Below are positions 43,255 through 52,689 of a DNA stretch of 64,000 bases, one piece after another. A program made the position numbers and the translations under genes. Origin of the DNA: Rhizobium lentis (GTDB lineage: Bacteria > Pseudomonadota > Alphaproteobacteria > Rhizobiales > Rhizobiaceae); assembly GCF_017352135.1 (NCBI RefSeq), contig NZ_CP071454.1, positions 3,001,001 through 3,065,000 on the forward strand, read 5' to 3'. Positions within the stretch are counted from its first letter, which is position 1; each line of letters starts with the position of its first letter. The notes under the pieces were generated by a model. The model was given only the letters and a program-made list of their open reading frames with translations. It ran no database searches and was not told the origin of the DNA.

Positions 43255-43564
43255 TCAGCCTCGCCGCTCTTCCAGAATTTCGTCGGTGATATCGCGGCCG
43301 CGCGCGAACACGCCCAATATGTTGACGTCATTGCCGATGACCGAGAACGCGACGCTGACGCTTCGCCGATAGCCGATAACGCGCAGGCCAGGAATGCGGG
43401 CGCACCGTACCGCGTTCCGGGAACGTCTCCAGGCCTTCGATGAAGGTGATCAACGCGTCGACGAAGGCGCCGGCAATGGCAGTTCCCGCCTCAACGGCGA
43501 TGTCGTCATAGAGTTTGTCGAGTTCGGCTTCTGCCTTCGGGTGATAGAGAATGCGGTAGGCCAT
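43255..43564 (-). pseudogene. ParE/RelE-type toxin gene broken by one frameshift
   Basis: From the ATG at 43564 the frame reads MAYRILYHPKAEAELDKLYD and FIEGLETFPERGTVRP, a ParE toxin. At about 43398 the frame switches: the other frame continues IPGLRVIGYRRSVSVAFSVI, GNDVNILGVFARGRDITDEI and LEERRG to a stop at 43255. That rebuilds a normal ParE of about 100 residues. A loss of two bases (or gain of one) near 43398 explains the break. The frame that stays open after the shift lacks the toxin's C-terminal beta strands, so activity should be lost. Confidence 0.85.
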
Positions 43565-43566
43565 GC

Positions 43567-43833
43567 CTACTTGGCCTTCGCCGCGTCATTCCGGCGCTTG
43601 GCTTCAAAGCGAGCGCGCACTGTCTCAGCCGGAATGCCGAGGTCCGGCTTCTTGATCAGGTCGTCGTAGCGCGCAGGGATTTCGTCGTTAAGCCAACGCT
43701 CGCGGGCCGCCTCATGATCCTCCAGCAGCCGCAGGCCTGCACGGACCACCTCGCTGGCATTGTTGTAGCGGCCGGATTCCAGCTGCTTGCGGATAAATTC
43801 TTCGTAGTGATTGCCGAGCGCGACGTTGGGCAT
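43567..43833 (-). CDS. parD: ParD-family antitoxin next to the broken ParE
   Basis: 88 residues. MPNVALGNHYEEFIRKQLES, then GRYNNASEVVRAGLRLLEDH, is the ParD ribbon-helix-helix domain, and the acidic and basic C-terminus binds ParE. GGAAGGAAAG precedes the ATG at 43833. Its stop is two bases before the parE start, so the two were one operon. With the toxin frameshifted, the antitoxin is now unneeded for self-protection but may still act on other ParE toxins. Confidence 0.88.
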   Translation of the reverse strand: MPNVALGNHYEEFIRKQLESGRYNNASEVVRAGLRLLEDHEAARERWLNDEIPARYDDLIKKPDLGIPAETVRARFEAKRRNDAAKAK

Positions 43834-43988
43834 AGTCTTTCCTTCCGTTGTCATCAGTATGGAACGGTCACGTCGTTATGACAATAGTTGTTAATCTTAG
43901 TCTAAAATGGCCAAAGTCGACACTCCTGATGGCCTTGCCTTGCAGGCTGTGCTTGCTATGTAACGGCTCCCATCGGAAAGGGTAAACC

Positions 43989-44444
43989 ATGACAGTCTGG
44001 CGCCCGCCGCAGCAGATCAGGGTGAAGGTGATCGGTCTCGCCTGGCGAAAAGACCAGCTGCTTGCCGCCGAAGTGGAGGATGACAGCGGCCGCATCAAAG
44101 GTGTCCGGCCGCTCGGCGGCTCGATCGAATTCGGCGAAACCCGCGAGGAGGCGCTGCATCGCGAAATCAGGGAGGAGCTCGACACGGAAATTCGCATCGT
44201 CGGTCCCTGGCATCTGCTCGAAAATATCTTCGAACATCATGGCGCGGTGGGCCACGAATTCATCTTCGCCGCCGAGATCGAACTGGCTGATGCCTCACTC
44301 TACGAGCGTGATGAAATCCGCTATTCCGAGCTGGATGAGACGGCGGCGACGGCGCGTTGGTTCGGCCGTGAGGCGCTGCGAGGCGCCGGCCTCGATCTCT
44401 ATCCTACAGGTCTCGAGACGGTGCTGTCGCGCTGGCGTGATTGA
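43989..44444 (+). CDS. Nudix hydrolase
   Basis: 151 residues. The Nudix box is GGSIEFGETREEALHREIRE followed by EL, which keeps the glycine, the upstream glutamate and the REIREE metal-binding set. A separate HHGAVGHEFIFAAEIEL region forms the rest of the fold. The family cleaves nucleoside diphosphates linked to another moiety; the substrate is not readable here. The ATG follows GGGTAAACC with a weak ribosome site. It is a single gene between parD and a small secreted protein. Confidence 0.88.
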   Translation: MTVWRPPQQIRVKVIGLAWRKDQLLAAEVEDDSGRIKGVRPLGGSIEFGETREEALHREIREELDTEIRIVGPWHLLENIFEHHGAVGHEFIFAAEIELADASLYERDEIRYSELDETAATARWFGREALRGAGLDLYPTGLETVLSRWRD

Positions 44445-44563
44445 ACCCTTGAAGCGGCTTCGGTCTGCTCGCCAAACTTTGATCGTCCCTATTCCCCCTA
44501 CAGGGAACAAGGGAGTAAAATCGCTGTTTCTGTCGCATCGCCGACACCAGAAGGAACAGCATC

Positions 44564-44881
44564 ATGCGCAGTCTCATTGCAGCAACGTCGATCGCTCTCC
44601 TCAGCTTCTCCGCCCCGGTGCTTGCCCAGTCGAACATGGGCATGGATGCCAGCGGCCGCATCGACGGCACGCCGCCGCTCGGCACCGCACCAGGCGCCGA
44701 GCCGCAAGCCGGGCTGGTCATCCCGCTCGACTCGATCGAAACCGGCAGCGTCGACAACGGGGTTCCGAGCGGACGCGTCGATTGGGCGCGCTGCCCGCCG
44801 CGCAAGGCCCGCGGCGCGCTTGCCACGCAAGGCGGCAACAGCGGCGCCTCGGTCAGCCCCGCATGCCGTGAAGGTCAATAA
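44564..44881 (+). CDS. Small secreted protein, function unknown
   Basis: 105 residues. Signal peptide MRSLIAATSIALLSFSAPVLAQ with a cleavage site after ALA (about residue 21; given in part), then a proline- and glycine-rich segment and two cysteines (RCPPRK and ACREG) that could form a disulphide. No domain is recognised. AGAAGGAACAGC precedes the start. It converges with zwf (7-bp gap). Confidence 0.65.
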   Translation: MRSLIAATSIALLSFSAPVLAQSNMGMDASGRIDGTPPLGTAPGAEPQAGLVIPLDSIETGSVDNGVPSGRVDWARCPPRKARGALATQGGNSGASVSPACREGQ

Positions 44882-44888
44882 TCCGGCT

Positions 44889-46406
44889 CTATTTGCCGCT
44901 CTTGCCGTCGCGGTGGAGGATGACGCCGAGTTCATGCCATTTGCGTCCGTCGCGCTCGATGAGCGCGTCGGCGCAGGCCGGTCCCATGCTGCCCGGCGCG
45001 TAGGCTTCGGGCGTGCTCGGATCCTTGCCCCATATATCGAGGAAGGGCTGCACCGCCGCCCAGCCGGCCTCGATGCCGTCGGCGCGCTGGAACAGCGTCT
45101 GGTCGCCGATGAAGAGGTCGTAGAGCAGCGATTCATAGCCCGTCGTCTTGCCGATATCGAACTTGTCGGCATAGCGGAAATCGAGCGACACGGGCACGGT
45201 ATCGACCGAAAGCCCCGGCGACTTGATCGAGATTTCCATGCTCATGCCCTCGTCCGGCTGCACCTGGATGACCAGCCGGTTCGGCGGCAGCCGGCGATTG
45301 ACCTCTGTTTCGCGGAACTGCGCGAAGGGTACGGGCTGGAAGGTGATGACGATTTCGGTGTCGCGTGCCGTCAGCGCCTTGCCGGTTCTCAAATAGAAGG
45401 GCACGCCGGCCCAGCGCCAGGTATCGGCGTAGAGTTTCAGCGCCACATAGGTTTCCGTGCGGCTGTCGGGCGAGACGTCCTTGCTGTCGCGATAGGCCGG
45501 AAGCGCAGTACCGTTGAGCGAGCCGGCCGCATAGGCGCCGCGCACGCCGTGCGTCTTGGCCTCCTCCGGCGTATAGATGCGCAAGGCCTTCAGCACCTTG
45601 CTCTTCTCGTTGCGGATCGCTTCGGCATCGAAGCTGTTCGGCGGTTCCATGGCGATCATCGCCAGGAGTTGGAAGAGATGGTTCGGCACCATGTCGCGCA
45701 GCGCGCCGGTGGCATCGTAGAATTTGCCGCGGCCGCCGACATCGACGATCTCGGCGGCAGTGATCTGCACGTGGTCGATATAGCGGCTGTTCCACAAGGA
45801 CTCGATGATCATGTTGGCGAAACGCGCCGTCATCAGGTTCTGCACCGTCTCCTTACCGAGGAAATGGTCGAGCCGGTAGACTTGGCTTTCCTCGACCTGC
45901 GCGAGGATTTGCGCATTCAGCGCCCGCGCCGAGGCGAGATCGGTGCCGAACGGCTTTTCGATGGCGATACGGCGAAAGGCGCCGTTGCTTTCGTCGGTCA
46001 GCCCATGGGCGGCAAGCTTCTCGACAATCGTGCCGAAGAAGGACGGCGGCACCGCGAGGTAGAAGGCGGCATTGGCATCCGGCCCGAGCCGCCTGCCGAT
46101 CTCGAGGAAAACATCGTCCTTGGTGAAATCCCCCGGCATATAGGCAATGCGCCGGCGCAGGCTCTCCCATGCCTCGTCCTTCGCCGTTTGCTCCTCGCCG
46201 TTCAGATGATCGAGGAATGCATCGAGCCGGTCGCGCAGGAATTCGTCGTCGCCCGCTTCGATGCCGATGCCGAGGATATGGAGATCCTCGCCGACGAGGC
46301 GCTGACGCGTCAGGTTGATGATCGCTGGCACCAGGAGACGACGGGTCAGATCGCCGGTGGCGCCGAAGATGACAAGGGTGACCGGCGGGGTAGGGGCAGC
46401 GTGCAT
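44889..46406 (-). CDS. zwf: Glucose-6-phosphate 1-dehydrogenase
   Basis: 505 residues. The cofactor loop is FGATGDLTRRLLVP (about 14-27), with GATGDL where most have GASGDL. IEKPFG and RLDHFLGKETVQNL are the substrate-binding words, with the catalytic His in the latter. It oxidises glucose-6-phosphate with NADP at the head of the Entner-Doudoroff and pentose phosphate routes. Unlike the usual rhizobial zwf-pgl-edd cluster, no pgl or edd is adjacent, so this may be a second copy. The start at 46406 follows GGAGATGAG. Confidence 0.93.
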   Translation of the reverse strand: MHAAPTPPVTLVIFGATGDLTRRLLVPAIINLTRQRLVGEDLHILGIGIEAGDDEFLRDRLDAFLDHLNGEEQTAKDEAWESLRRRIAYMPGDFTKDDVFLEIGRRLGPDANAAFYLAVPPSFFGTIVEKLAAHGLTDESNGAFRRIAIEKPFGTDLASARALNAQILAQVEESQVYRLDHFLGKETVQNLMTARFANMIIESLWNSRYIDHVQITAAEIVDVGGRGKFYDATGALRDMVPNHLFQLLAMIAMEPPNSFDAEAIRNEKSKVLKALRIYTPEEAKTHGVRGAYAAGSLNGTALPAYRDSKDVSPDSRTETYVALKLYADTWRWAGVPFYLRTGKALTARDTEIVITFQPVPFAQFRETEVNRRLPPNRLVIQVQPDEGMSMEISIKSPGLSVDTVPVSLDFRYADKFDIGKTTGYESLLYDLFIGDQTLFQRADGIEAGWAAVQPFLDIWGKDPSTPEAYAPGSMGPACADALIERDGRKWHELGVILHRDGKSGK

Positions 46407-46575
46407 GTGTCTCATCTCCGAGATTGTGCGGCCGACTATACTGCGCGCCGTTTCAGCCGCAACATGGGAGGGGAGGGGTAACGGGCATTTGACGGCGGCG
46501 CGGGTGCCGCGGGGGTTGGCTGCAAGGAGCGCGACGATGTCACGGTTGGCGTTCAGCCGAGCCCCTGGACCACAC

Positions 46576-47454
46576 TCAGTTGCGGCCGAGCGAAGCAAAG
46601 AACCAGTCGATGAAGACGCGGACGATTGGTGTCGCATAAGCTTCGGTTCGGCAGGCCACATAGACCGCGTCGTTGGCCGGAACCGTAAGTTCGAACGGCG
46701 CGATCAGTTCGCCACGCGCGATCATATGAGCGGTGGTGATGTTGTCGCCGAGTGCGATGCCATGACCGTGCATGGCGGCCTCGATCGACAGGCGCGCGTC
46801 GCTCATCATGTGCTGGCGCGCAGGCAGCGCAATGCCGGCGGCGGCCAGCCAGGTGTTCCACTCCTTGCCGCGATCGGCGTGCAGCAGCATATGGTCACGC
46901 AGGTCGCGCGGGGAGCGCAGCGGACGCCTGTTCATGAGTGCCGGGCTGACGACAGGGAAGAGCTCCATCCGGCTCCACAGGCGCGACCAATAATTGGGCC
47001 AGTTGCCGCTGCCGTAGAGAATGCACAGGTCGACATTCGGGGAGCTCAGATTGCTCGGGTCGTTCGAGGCGCGCAGGTCGAGCTGGACGTCGGGAAATTG
47101 ATCGGTGAACTCCTGCAGCCGCGGAATAAGCCAGAGAGACAGCACTGCCGCGACACAGGTCACGCGCAGCGTGCCGCAAGTCGCCGGCCGGGTCATCGCG
47201 GCTTTCGCTGCTGCGATCTCCGAAAATGCGTTGGAGACGACCGGCATCAGCAACGCGCCCTGGCTTGTAAGCTTCAGCCATTTGCCGCCGCGCTCGAACA
47301 GGCGCACGCCAAGCGATTCCTCCAAGGTGCGTATCTGGTGGCTGATCGCGCCATGGGTGACATTCAACTCGCGTCCCGCGGCGGAAACCGACCCATGGCG
47401 TGCAGTTGCCTCAAACGCGCGTAGCGGATTGAGGGGCGGCAGACGGCTGGACAT
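46576..47454 (-). CDS. LysR-family regulator divergent from the ureohydrolase operon
   Basis: 293 residues. The helix-turn-helix (LNPLRAFEATARHGSVSAAG, then RELNVTHGAISHQIRTLEES) is of the GcvA-like type, followed by the sensor domain. It is divergent from the ureohydrolase gene at 47630 with a 175-bp region carrying ATATTAATAT, so it very likely controls that operon and senses its substrate. No strong ribosome site; the start at 47454 fits the family's usual MSSRLPPLNPLRAFE. Confidence 0.9.
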   Translation of the reverse strand: MSSRLPPLNPLRAFEATARHGSVSAAGRELNVTHGAISHQIRTLEESLGVRLFERGGKWLKLTSQGALLMPVVSNAFSEIAAAKAAMTRPATCGTLRVTCVAAVLSLWLIPRLQEFTDQFPDVQLDLRASNDPSNLSSPNVDLCILYGSGNWPNYWSRLWSRMELFPVVSPALMNRRPLRSPRDLRDHMLLHADRGKEWNTWLAAAGIALPARQHMMSDARLSIEAAMHGHGIALGDNITTAHMIARGELIAPFELTVPANDAVYVACRTEAYATPIVRVFIDWFFASLGRN

Positions 47455-47492
47455 GAAGCAATGACCTGTGAGAAAAACTTGCATGAAACTGT

Positions 47493-47502
47493 ATATTAAT
47501 AT
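47493..47502. promoter_or_regulatory. AT-rich palindrome in the LysR/ureohydrolase promoter region
   Basis: ATATTAATAT is a perfect 10-bp palindrome 39 bp upstream of the LysR start. LysR sites are usually AT-rich T-N11-A inverted repeats, so this is a candidate part of such a site. Confidence 0.4.
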
Positions 47503-47629
47503 CAATTGATTTTCCAGCGAGCTTGCCGTTCAATCACTGAAGGAAGCCGTCGGCCTCTGCGGCAGAGCTGCAGCCGAGGACCCGATTTGCCATCCTGATC
47601 GCAGCATCGTCACTCTCAAGAAGGCCGTC

Positions 47630-48688
47630 ATGTCCTGGAATGAAACCAAGCTTTCCGAACTCCGAGCCAGATATGGCGACAGCCACGGCGGTGAGCTGCA
47701 CCATCCCGAGTTCCGCAAGGTAGCAGAGAAGATATTCAACAAGAGCGGCACCCGGCTCGCGCCCTATTCGGGAATCCCGACATTCCTCTCCGCCCCGCTG
47801 ATGCAGGTCGACAACGAGAACCCGGATTTCGGCGATCTTCAGGTCGCGATCCTCGGCGTGCCGATGGATCTGGGCGTGACGAACCGCCCGGGCTCGCGCT
47901 TCGGGCCGCGCGCGCTGCGCGCCATTGAGCGGATTGGGCCTTACAACCATGTGCTCGGCTGCGCGCCGGTTCAGGAGCTGCGCGTGGCGGACATTGGCGA
48001 TGTGGCGTTTCAGAGCCGCTACCGGCTGGAATTGTCGCATGAGGATATCGAAAAACGCGTCGCGCAGATCGTTACCGCAGGGGTGCTGCCGCTCTCGGTA
48101 GGCGGCGACCACTCGATCACCCATCCGATTCTGCGGGCCGTCGGCAGGGAGCGGCCAGTCGGCATGATCCATATCGACGCCCATTGCGACACCGGCGGTG
48201 CTTACGACCTGACCAAGTTCCACCATGGCGGACCGTTCCGCAACGCGGTCCTCGACGGCGTGCTCGACCCGACCCGCGTCATTCAGATCGGCATTCGCGG
48301 CTCGGCTGAATATCTCTGGGAGTTTTCTTACGCCTCGGGCATGACGGTGATCCATGCCGAGGAGATCTCGGCAATGGGCATTCCTGCAATCATCGAAAAG
48401 GCGAAGGCCGTCATCGGCGATGGGCCGACCTATCTTTCCTTCGACATCGACAGCCTCGATCCTTCCTTCGCGCCAGGCACCGGCACGCCGGAGATCGGCG
48501 GCTTCACCACCCGCGAGGCGCTGGAACTCATCCGCGGCTTCAAGGGCGTGAACCTGGTCGGCGGCGATGTCGTCGAGGTCGCGCCCCAATATGACGCCAC
48601 CACCAACACAGCCCATGCCGGCGCGCAGATGCTGTTCGAAATATTGAGCCTGATGGCGTTCAGCCCGGCAATCCGCCGTGCCGTCTGA
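47630..48688 (+). CDS. Ureohydrolase: agmatinase or guanidino-acid hydrolase
   Basis: 352 residues. The two-manganese site is fully present: GGDHS (about 160), DAHCD (about 184) and SFDIDSLDP (about 270). It splits a guanidine group into urea and an amine. The N-terminus is longer than in SpeB (about 40 residues before the core), as in guanidinobutyrase and guanidinopropionase. The neighbours are an importer and two acid-oxidising enzymes rather than polyamine biosynthesis genes, so a guanidino-acid is as likely a substrate as agmatine. Confidence 0.88.
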   Translation: MSWNETKLSELRARYGDSHGGELHHPEFRKVAEKIFNKSGTRLAPYSGIPTFLSAPLMQVDNENPDFGDLQVAILGVPMDLGVTNRPGSRFGPRALRAIERIGPYNHVLGCAPVQELRVADIGDVAFQSRYRLELSHEDIEKRVAQIVTAGVLPLSVGGDHSITHPILRAVGRERPVGMIHIDAHCDTGGAYDLTKFHHGGPFRNAVLDGVLDPTRVIQIGIRGSAEYLWEFSYASGMTVIHAEEISAMGIPAIIEKAKAVIGDGPTYLSFDIDSLDPSFAPGTGTPEIGGFTTREALELIRGFKGVNLVGGDVVEVAPQYDATTNTAHAGAQMLFEILSLMAFSPAIRRAV

Positions 48689-48692
48689 CGGG

Positions 48693-48715
48693 CCTGGCCG
48701 CAGCTCAAGGCCAGG
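48693..48715 (+). promoter_or_regulatory. Hairpin between the ureohydrolase and the binding-protein gene
   Basis: CCTGGCC-gcagctcaa-GGCCAGG is a 7-bp stem six bases after the stop, inside the presumed operon. It could protect the upstream mRNA or lower read-through so that the binding protein is made at a separate level. Confidence 0.5.
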
Positions 48716-48792
48716 AATGAAAAGAAGGCCGCAAAGGCCTCGAATACAGTGAAAGAGGGAAGCGGCGTGCCGCATCGGTTAGGAGAAAGACG

Positions 48793-49875
48793 ATGACGCA
48801 ATTGACAATGAACCGCCGCACCGTGCTCGGCGTCGGAATAGGTGCTGGTGTAGCCATGTTGGCAATGCCCAACGTGCTGCGCGCTCAGGACAAGTCGCTG
48901 AAGGTCGGTGTTTATGGAGGTTACTTCAAGGACTCGTTCGACAAGAACATCTTTCCGGAGTTTACCAAGGCGACCGGCATCGCGGTCGAATCCGTCGCAG
49001 AGCCGACCGGCGAGGCCTGGCTGGTGCAGATGCAGCAGGCAGCCCAAGCAGGCCAGGCGCCGGCTGACGTTTCGATGATGTCGCAGGTGTCGATGCGCAA
49101 GGGTCAGGCCACAGAGCTCTGGGCTCCGCTCGACCTCGCCAAGATCAAGAATTCCAGCAACCTGCTTGAGCGCTTCATCAATAAATACCCGGATGGCCGG
49201 GTCGCCGGCATCGGCGCTGTCTCGTGGTTCATCACCCTGGTCACCAACACCGATGTTTACAAGGAAGCGCCGACCAGCTGGACAGCGCTGTGGGACCCGG
49301 CCAATGCCGACAAGCTCGGTCTGCTGGCGCTCGTCTCCAACTCCTTCCTGCTTGACGTGACGGCAAAGACCTATTTCGGCGGCGCCCAGGCGCTCGACAC
49401 TGAGGAGAGCATCCTCAAGGTCTTCGCCAAGCTGGCCGAGCTGAAGCCGAATGTCCGCCTGTGGTATCGCGACGAGGCGCAGTTCGAACAGGCGCTAAAG
49501 TCGGGTGAAATCCCGATGGGACAGTATTATCACGACGTGACCGGCCTCGCGGCCGCAGACGGTCAGCCCGTTCGCTCGACCTTCCCGAAGGAGGGCGGCA
49601 TTCAGGATGCAGGCTCGTGGGCGCTGTCGAAGGCGTCGCAGAAGACGGAAGAGGCGCATATCTTCATCGACTATATGAGTCAGCCGTCCATCCAGGCCGT
49701 GCTGTCACGCAAGGTGGGCACGTCGCCAACGGTCAGGCGCGAAACGACCGACCTGAACGAGAAGGAATTTGCCGCGGTTTCCTCCGACATCGAACCGATC
49801 ATTCCACACTACGACATGTACATCTCCAAGGCCGACTGGCTGAACGAGAAGTGGACGGAAATGATCGCCAGCTGA
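48793..49875 (+). CDS. Periplasmic solute-binding protein of a PotD-like importer
   Basis: 360 residues. The signal MTQLTMNRRTVLGVGIGAGV has twin arginines (Tat-compatible) and is cut near LRA at about 31. The mature part begins SLKVGVYGGYFKDSF and has the two-lobed binding fold of the spermidine/putrescine-type family (for example SWFITLVTNTDVYKEAPTSW). The ligand is not set by the sequence. AGGAGAAAG precedes the ATG. It is followed by the ATPase and two permeases in the order typical of this importer class. Confidence 0.92.
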   Translation: MTQLTMNRRTVLGVGIGAGVAMLAMPNVLRAQDKSLKVGVYGGYFKDSFDKNIFPEFTKATGIAVESVAEPTGEAWLVQMQQAAQAGQAPADVSMMSQVSMRKGQATELWAPLDLAKIKNSSNLLERFINKYPDGRVAGIGAVSWFITLVTNTDVYKEAPTSWTALWDPANADKLGLLALVSNSFLLDVTAKTYFGGAQALDTEESILKVFAKLAELKPNVRLWYRDEAQFEQALKSGEIPMGQYYHDVTGLAAADGQPVRSTFPKEGGIQDAGSWALSKASQKTEEAHIFIDYMSQPSIQAVLSRKVGTSPTVRRETTDLNEKEFAAVSSDIEPIIPHYDMYISKADWLNEKWTEMIAS

Positions 49876-49931
49876 CGCTCATCGTGCTTTCGCAGGCCCA
49901 GGGGGCCTGCCTTTCGGTTGGGAAGAGGCAT

Positions 49932-50966
49932 ATGTCGGGACTCACGCTTCAGAATATCGTCAAGGACTTCAGCGTCATTCGCGCCGTCGACAATGTCGAC
50001 CTGACGGTGCCGCACGGCGCATTCGTCTGTCTGCTCGGCCCCTCCGGCTGCGGCAAGACAACCTTGCTGCGCATGATCGCAGGTCTCGATCTGCCGACAT
50101 CGGGCCGCATCACGCTCAACGGGAAAGACATCACCAGGACGCCCACGCACCAGCGCGAGCTTGGCATGGTGTTCCAGTCGCTGGCGCTGTTCCCGCACCT
50201 GACGGTAGGCGAGAATATCGCCTATCCACTGCGCATTCGCGGCCGTCCGAAGGACGAGCAGGCGAAGCGCGTCGAAGAGCTGCTGGCAATGATTTATTTG
50301 CCAGGCTACGCTGATCGAGCCGTGTCGAAACTTTCGGGCGGCCAGCGGCAGCGCGTCGCAATCGCTAGGGCACTGGCGATTTCGCCGAAACTCTTTCTGC
50401 TCGACGAGCCGCTGTCGGCGCTTGATGCCAAGCTGCGGGAAGCCATGCAGGTAGAGCTTCGCCAGCTTCATCAGCGGCTCGGCATCACCACGATCGCCGT
50501 CACGCACGACCAGCGCGAGGCGATGACCATGGCCGATACGGTCGTGGTCATGAACGGCGGTCAGATACGCCAGGCGGCGTCGCCGACCGAGATTTATCGT
50601 AGACCGGCAGACAGCTTCGTCGCGGATTTCATTGGCCAGACAAATCTGGTCGAGGCCAGGCGAGAGGGCGGCGCGGTCAGCATATTGGGGCAGCCGGTCG
50701 CCGACCTGTCGCTGTCGGCAGGGATCGAGCGCGCCACGCTCTCGATCCGGCCAGAAGACGTGCGCCTCGGCCCGCCGAAGGCCGGCGCACTGACGGGCGA
50801 GGTCACCTTCGTGCGCGATCTCGGCGGCGTCGTCGAAACCTTTGTCAATGTCGGCGGTCAGCAGTTCATTGCGGTCTCGACGCCGCGTGAGCGCCCTGAC
50901 GTGGCGGTGGGCCAGACGGTGGGCATTGCGCTGACCGACAAGGACTGCGTGGTGCTCGAGCAATGA
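49932..50966 (+). CDS. ABC importer ATPase, PotA-like
   Basis: 344 residues. Walker [10 protein letters not shown] (about 36-44), Q-loop [13 protein letters not shown], signature [15 protein letters not shown], Walker [11 protein letters not shown], switch His in [10 protein letters not shown]. The C-terminal TOBE-like domain (about 265-344) is the regulatory part of spermidine/putrescine- and iron-type importers. The ATG at 49932 is preceded by GGAAGAGG. It overlaps the first permease by four bases (ATGA), so the two are translationally coupled. Confidence 0.93.
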   Translation: MSGLTLQNIVKDFSVIRAVDNVDLTVPHGAFVCLLGPSGCGKTTLLRMIAGLDLPTSGRITLNGKDITRTPTHQRELGMVFQSLALFPHLTVGENIAYPLRIRGRPKDEQAKRVEELLAMIYLPGYADRAVSKLSGGQRQRVAIARALAISPKLFLLDEPLSALDAKLREAMQVELRQLHQRLGITTIAVTHDQREAMTMADTVVVMNGGQIRQAASPTEIYRRPADSFVADFIGQTNLVEARREGGAVSILGQPVADLSLSAGIERATLSIRPEDVRLGPPKAGALTGEVTFVRDLGGVVETFVNVGGQQFIAVSTPRERPDVAVGQTVGIALTDKDCVVLEQ

Positions 50967-51820
50967 GACGCGAAGCCCCGCAGACGCTCGGCGACTATGC
51001 CCCGCTAGCCTTCCCGGCGATCATGCTGATCGTCTTCTTCGTCGTGCCTTTCGGCACGATGATTTCCGTCAGCTTCTTCAAACGCCAACAGGGCGGCTTC
51101 TACACGCCTGATTTCGTCTTCGACAATTATATCCGCTTCCTCTCAGCCTTCTTCGGGGGAGTGCTCAGCTTCTCGCTGCTCCTGGCGATCGCGGTGGCTG
51201 CGACCTGTGTCGTTCTGGCCCTGCCTTTCACATACCTGCTGATCCGCATGAAGCGGAGAACCCAGGTGGCCTGGCTGGTCGCACTCCTTTCGATTCTGTC
51301 CCTGTCTGAGGTCATCATCGGTTTCGCCTGGTCGACGCTGTTTTCGCGCACGGCCGGCATCACCAACCTGTTTGTATGGCTCGGCCTCATGCAGCAGGCA
51401 GTCGCCTTGACGCCGAGCATCGGGGCCGTTGTCACCGGCATGGTCTACCAGGCATTCCCCTACACGGTCCTGGTCCTCTATCCCGCGCTGGTGCGGCTTG
51501 ATCCGACGCTTTCGGAGGCCGCGCGAACGCTCGGCGCTTCGCCGGTCAAGGCCTTCTTCACCGTCGTCGTGCCTGCGCTGCGCGATACCATTCTCGCCAC
51601 CCTGATTATGGTCTTCATCTTCGCGCTCGGGTCCTATCTGTTGCCGCAACTGCTCGGCCGCCCGCAACACTGGACGCTTTCCGTGCACATTACCGATCAG
51701 GCGATCTATCAGTCGAACATGCCCTTCGCGGCTGCCATGGCGGTTTTCCTGGTGTTGGTCACACTGGCCCTTGTAGCGCTCACCCTGCTCGTTGGCCGCC
51801 AAGGAGGGGCGAGCAAATGA
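50963..51820 (+). CDS. ABC importer permease, PotB-like
   Basis: 285 residues with about six transmembrane helices (for example LAFPAIMLIVFFVVPFGTMI near 13-32). The cytoplasmic EAA loop reads EAARTLGASPVKAFFTVVVP (about 178-197), the site that docks with the ATPase. It starts inside the end of the ATPase gene and overlaps the next permease by four bases, so the importer is one tightly coupled unit. Confidence 0.92.
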   Translation: MRREAPQTLGDYAPLAFPAIMLIVFFVVPFGTMISVSFFKRQQGGFYTPDFVFDNYIRFLSAFFGGVLSFSLLLAIAVAATCVVLALPFTYLLIRMKRRTQVAWLVALLSILSLSEVIIGFAWSTLFSRTAGITNLFVWLGLMQQAVALTPSIGAVVTGMVYQAFPYTVLVLYPALVRLDPTLSEAARTLGASPVKAFFTVVVPALRDTILATLIMVFIFALGSYLLPQLLGRPQHWTLSVHITDQAIYQSNMPFAAAMAVFLVLVTLALVALTLLVGRQGGASK

Positions 51821-52614
51821 CCATTCTCCGCAACGTTCTTTTCGGGATAGTCGGACTGTTTCTCGCTTTGCCGCTGATCATTGTTGCCGGCGTCTCAGTC
51901 AATGCCAGGCAGAGCCTCACCTTCCCGCCGCAAGGTTTCTCACTCGGCTGGTATGGTCAGATATTTCTCAATATGGAATGGCGCAACGCGCTGATCGCGT
52001 CGCTTGTGCTGGCGCTGTCGTCGGCGGCGCTTGCGGTGCTGATCGCCTTGCCGCTCGCCTGGTTCCTCTGGCGCCGCTACGCGCCCTGGGCCAATATCTT
52101 CCAGTTGCTCGGCGTGGCGCCCTTTACCTTGCCGCCGGTTATCACGGCGCTCGGCCTGCTGACTTTCTGGGCCACGACGGGATTTTACGGGCAACCCTGG
52201 ACGGCGGTGATCGGCCACGCCATCTTCTTCGTCACGCTGCCGCTGGTGACCATTTCGCTCGGCTTTTCGGCGATCGACCGCTCGCTGGTAGAGGCCGCCT
52301 CGACCTTGGGAGGCGACGACCGCACCGTGTTCCGAACCGTCGTTCTGCCAATGATCTCGCCGTACATCGTGTCGGGCTACGCTTTTGCCTTTGTGCTGTC
52401 GCTCAACGAATACATCGTTGCTTACATGACGGTCGGTTTCACGCTGGAAACGCTGCCGATCAAGATTTTCAATTCGCTGCGATATGGCTACACGCCGACC
52501 ATGGCGGCGGTGACGATCCTGTTCGTGGCGACGGCAGCGATCGTCTTCAGCCTCGTCGCGCGCTTCGGCGACCTGCCGAAACTGCTAGGCGCGATGACCT
52601 CAAACGAACCCTGA
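51817..52614 (+). CDS. ABC importer permease, PotC-like
   Basis: 265 residues with about six transmembrane helices, starting MTILRNVLFGIVGLFLALPL. The EAA loop is EAASTLGGDDRTVFRTVVLP (about 159-178). With the preceding permease it forms the channel of the importer. The next gene (FMN oxidase) begins 76 bp later on the same strand. Confidence 0.92.
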   Translation: MTILRNVLFGIVGLFLALPLIIVAGVSVNARQSLTFPPQGFSLGWYGQIFLNMEWRNALIASLVLALSSAALAVLIALPLAWFLWRRYAPWANIFQLLGVAPFTLPPVITALGLLTFWATTGFYGQPWTAVIGHAIFFVTLPLVTISLGFSAIDRSLVEAASTLGGDDRTVFRTVVLPMISPYIVSGYAFAFVLSLNEYIVAYMTVGFTLETLPIKIFNSLRYGYTPTMAAVTILFVATAAIVFSLVARFGDLPKLLGAMTSNEP

Positions 52615-52689
52615 TCGACGCAACCAATCCCGCCACGGAACGCCAGGGCGATCAGCCGTCCCTTCCTCCTGAACATCGAAGCACCCGAG

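Noticed and set aside
43143..43331. A 62-codon minus-strand frame at the end of the broken parE
   Set aside because: It is the third frame of the parE remnant. The toxin-like residues are in another frame.
47455..47629. A guanidine riboswitch in front of the ureohydrolase gene
   Set aside because: I looked for the paired ACGR-loop hairpins or the longer ykkC core and did not see them. Regulation by the divergent LysR protein is the simpler reading.
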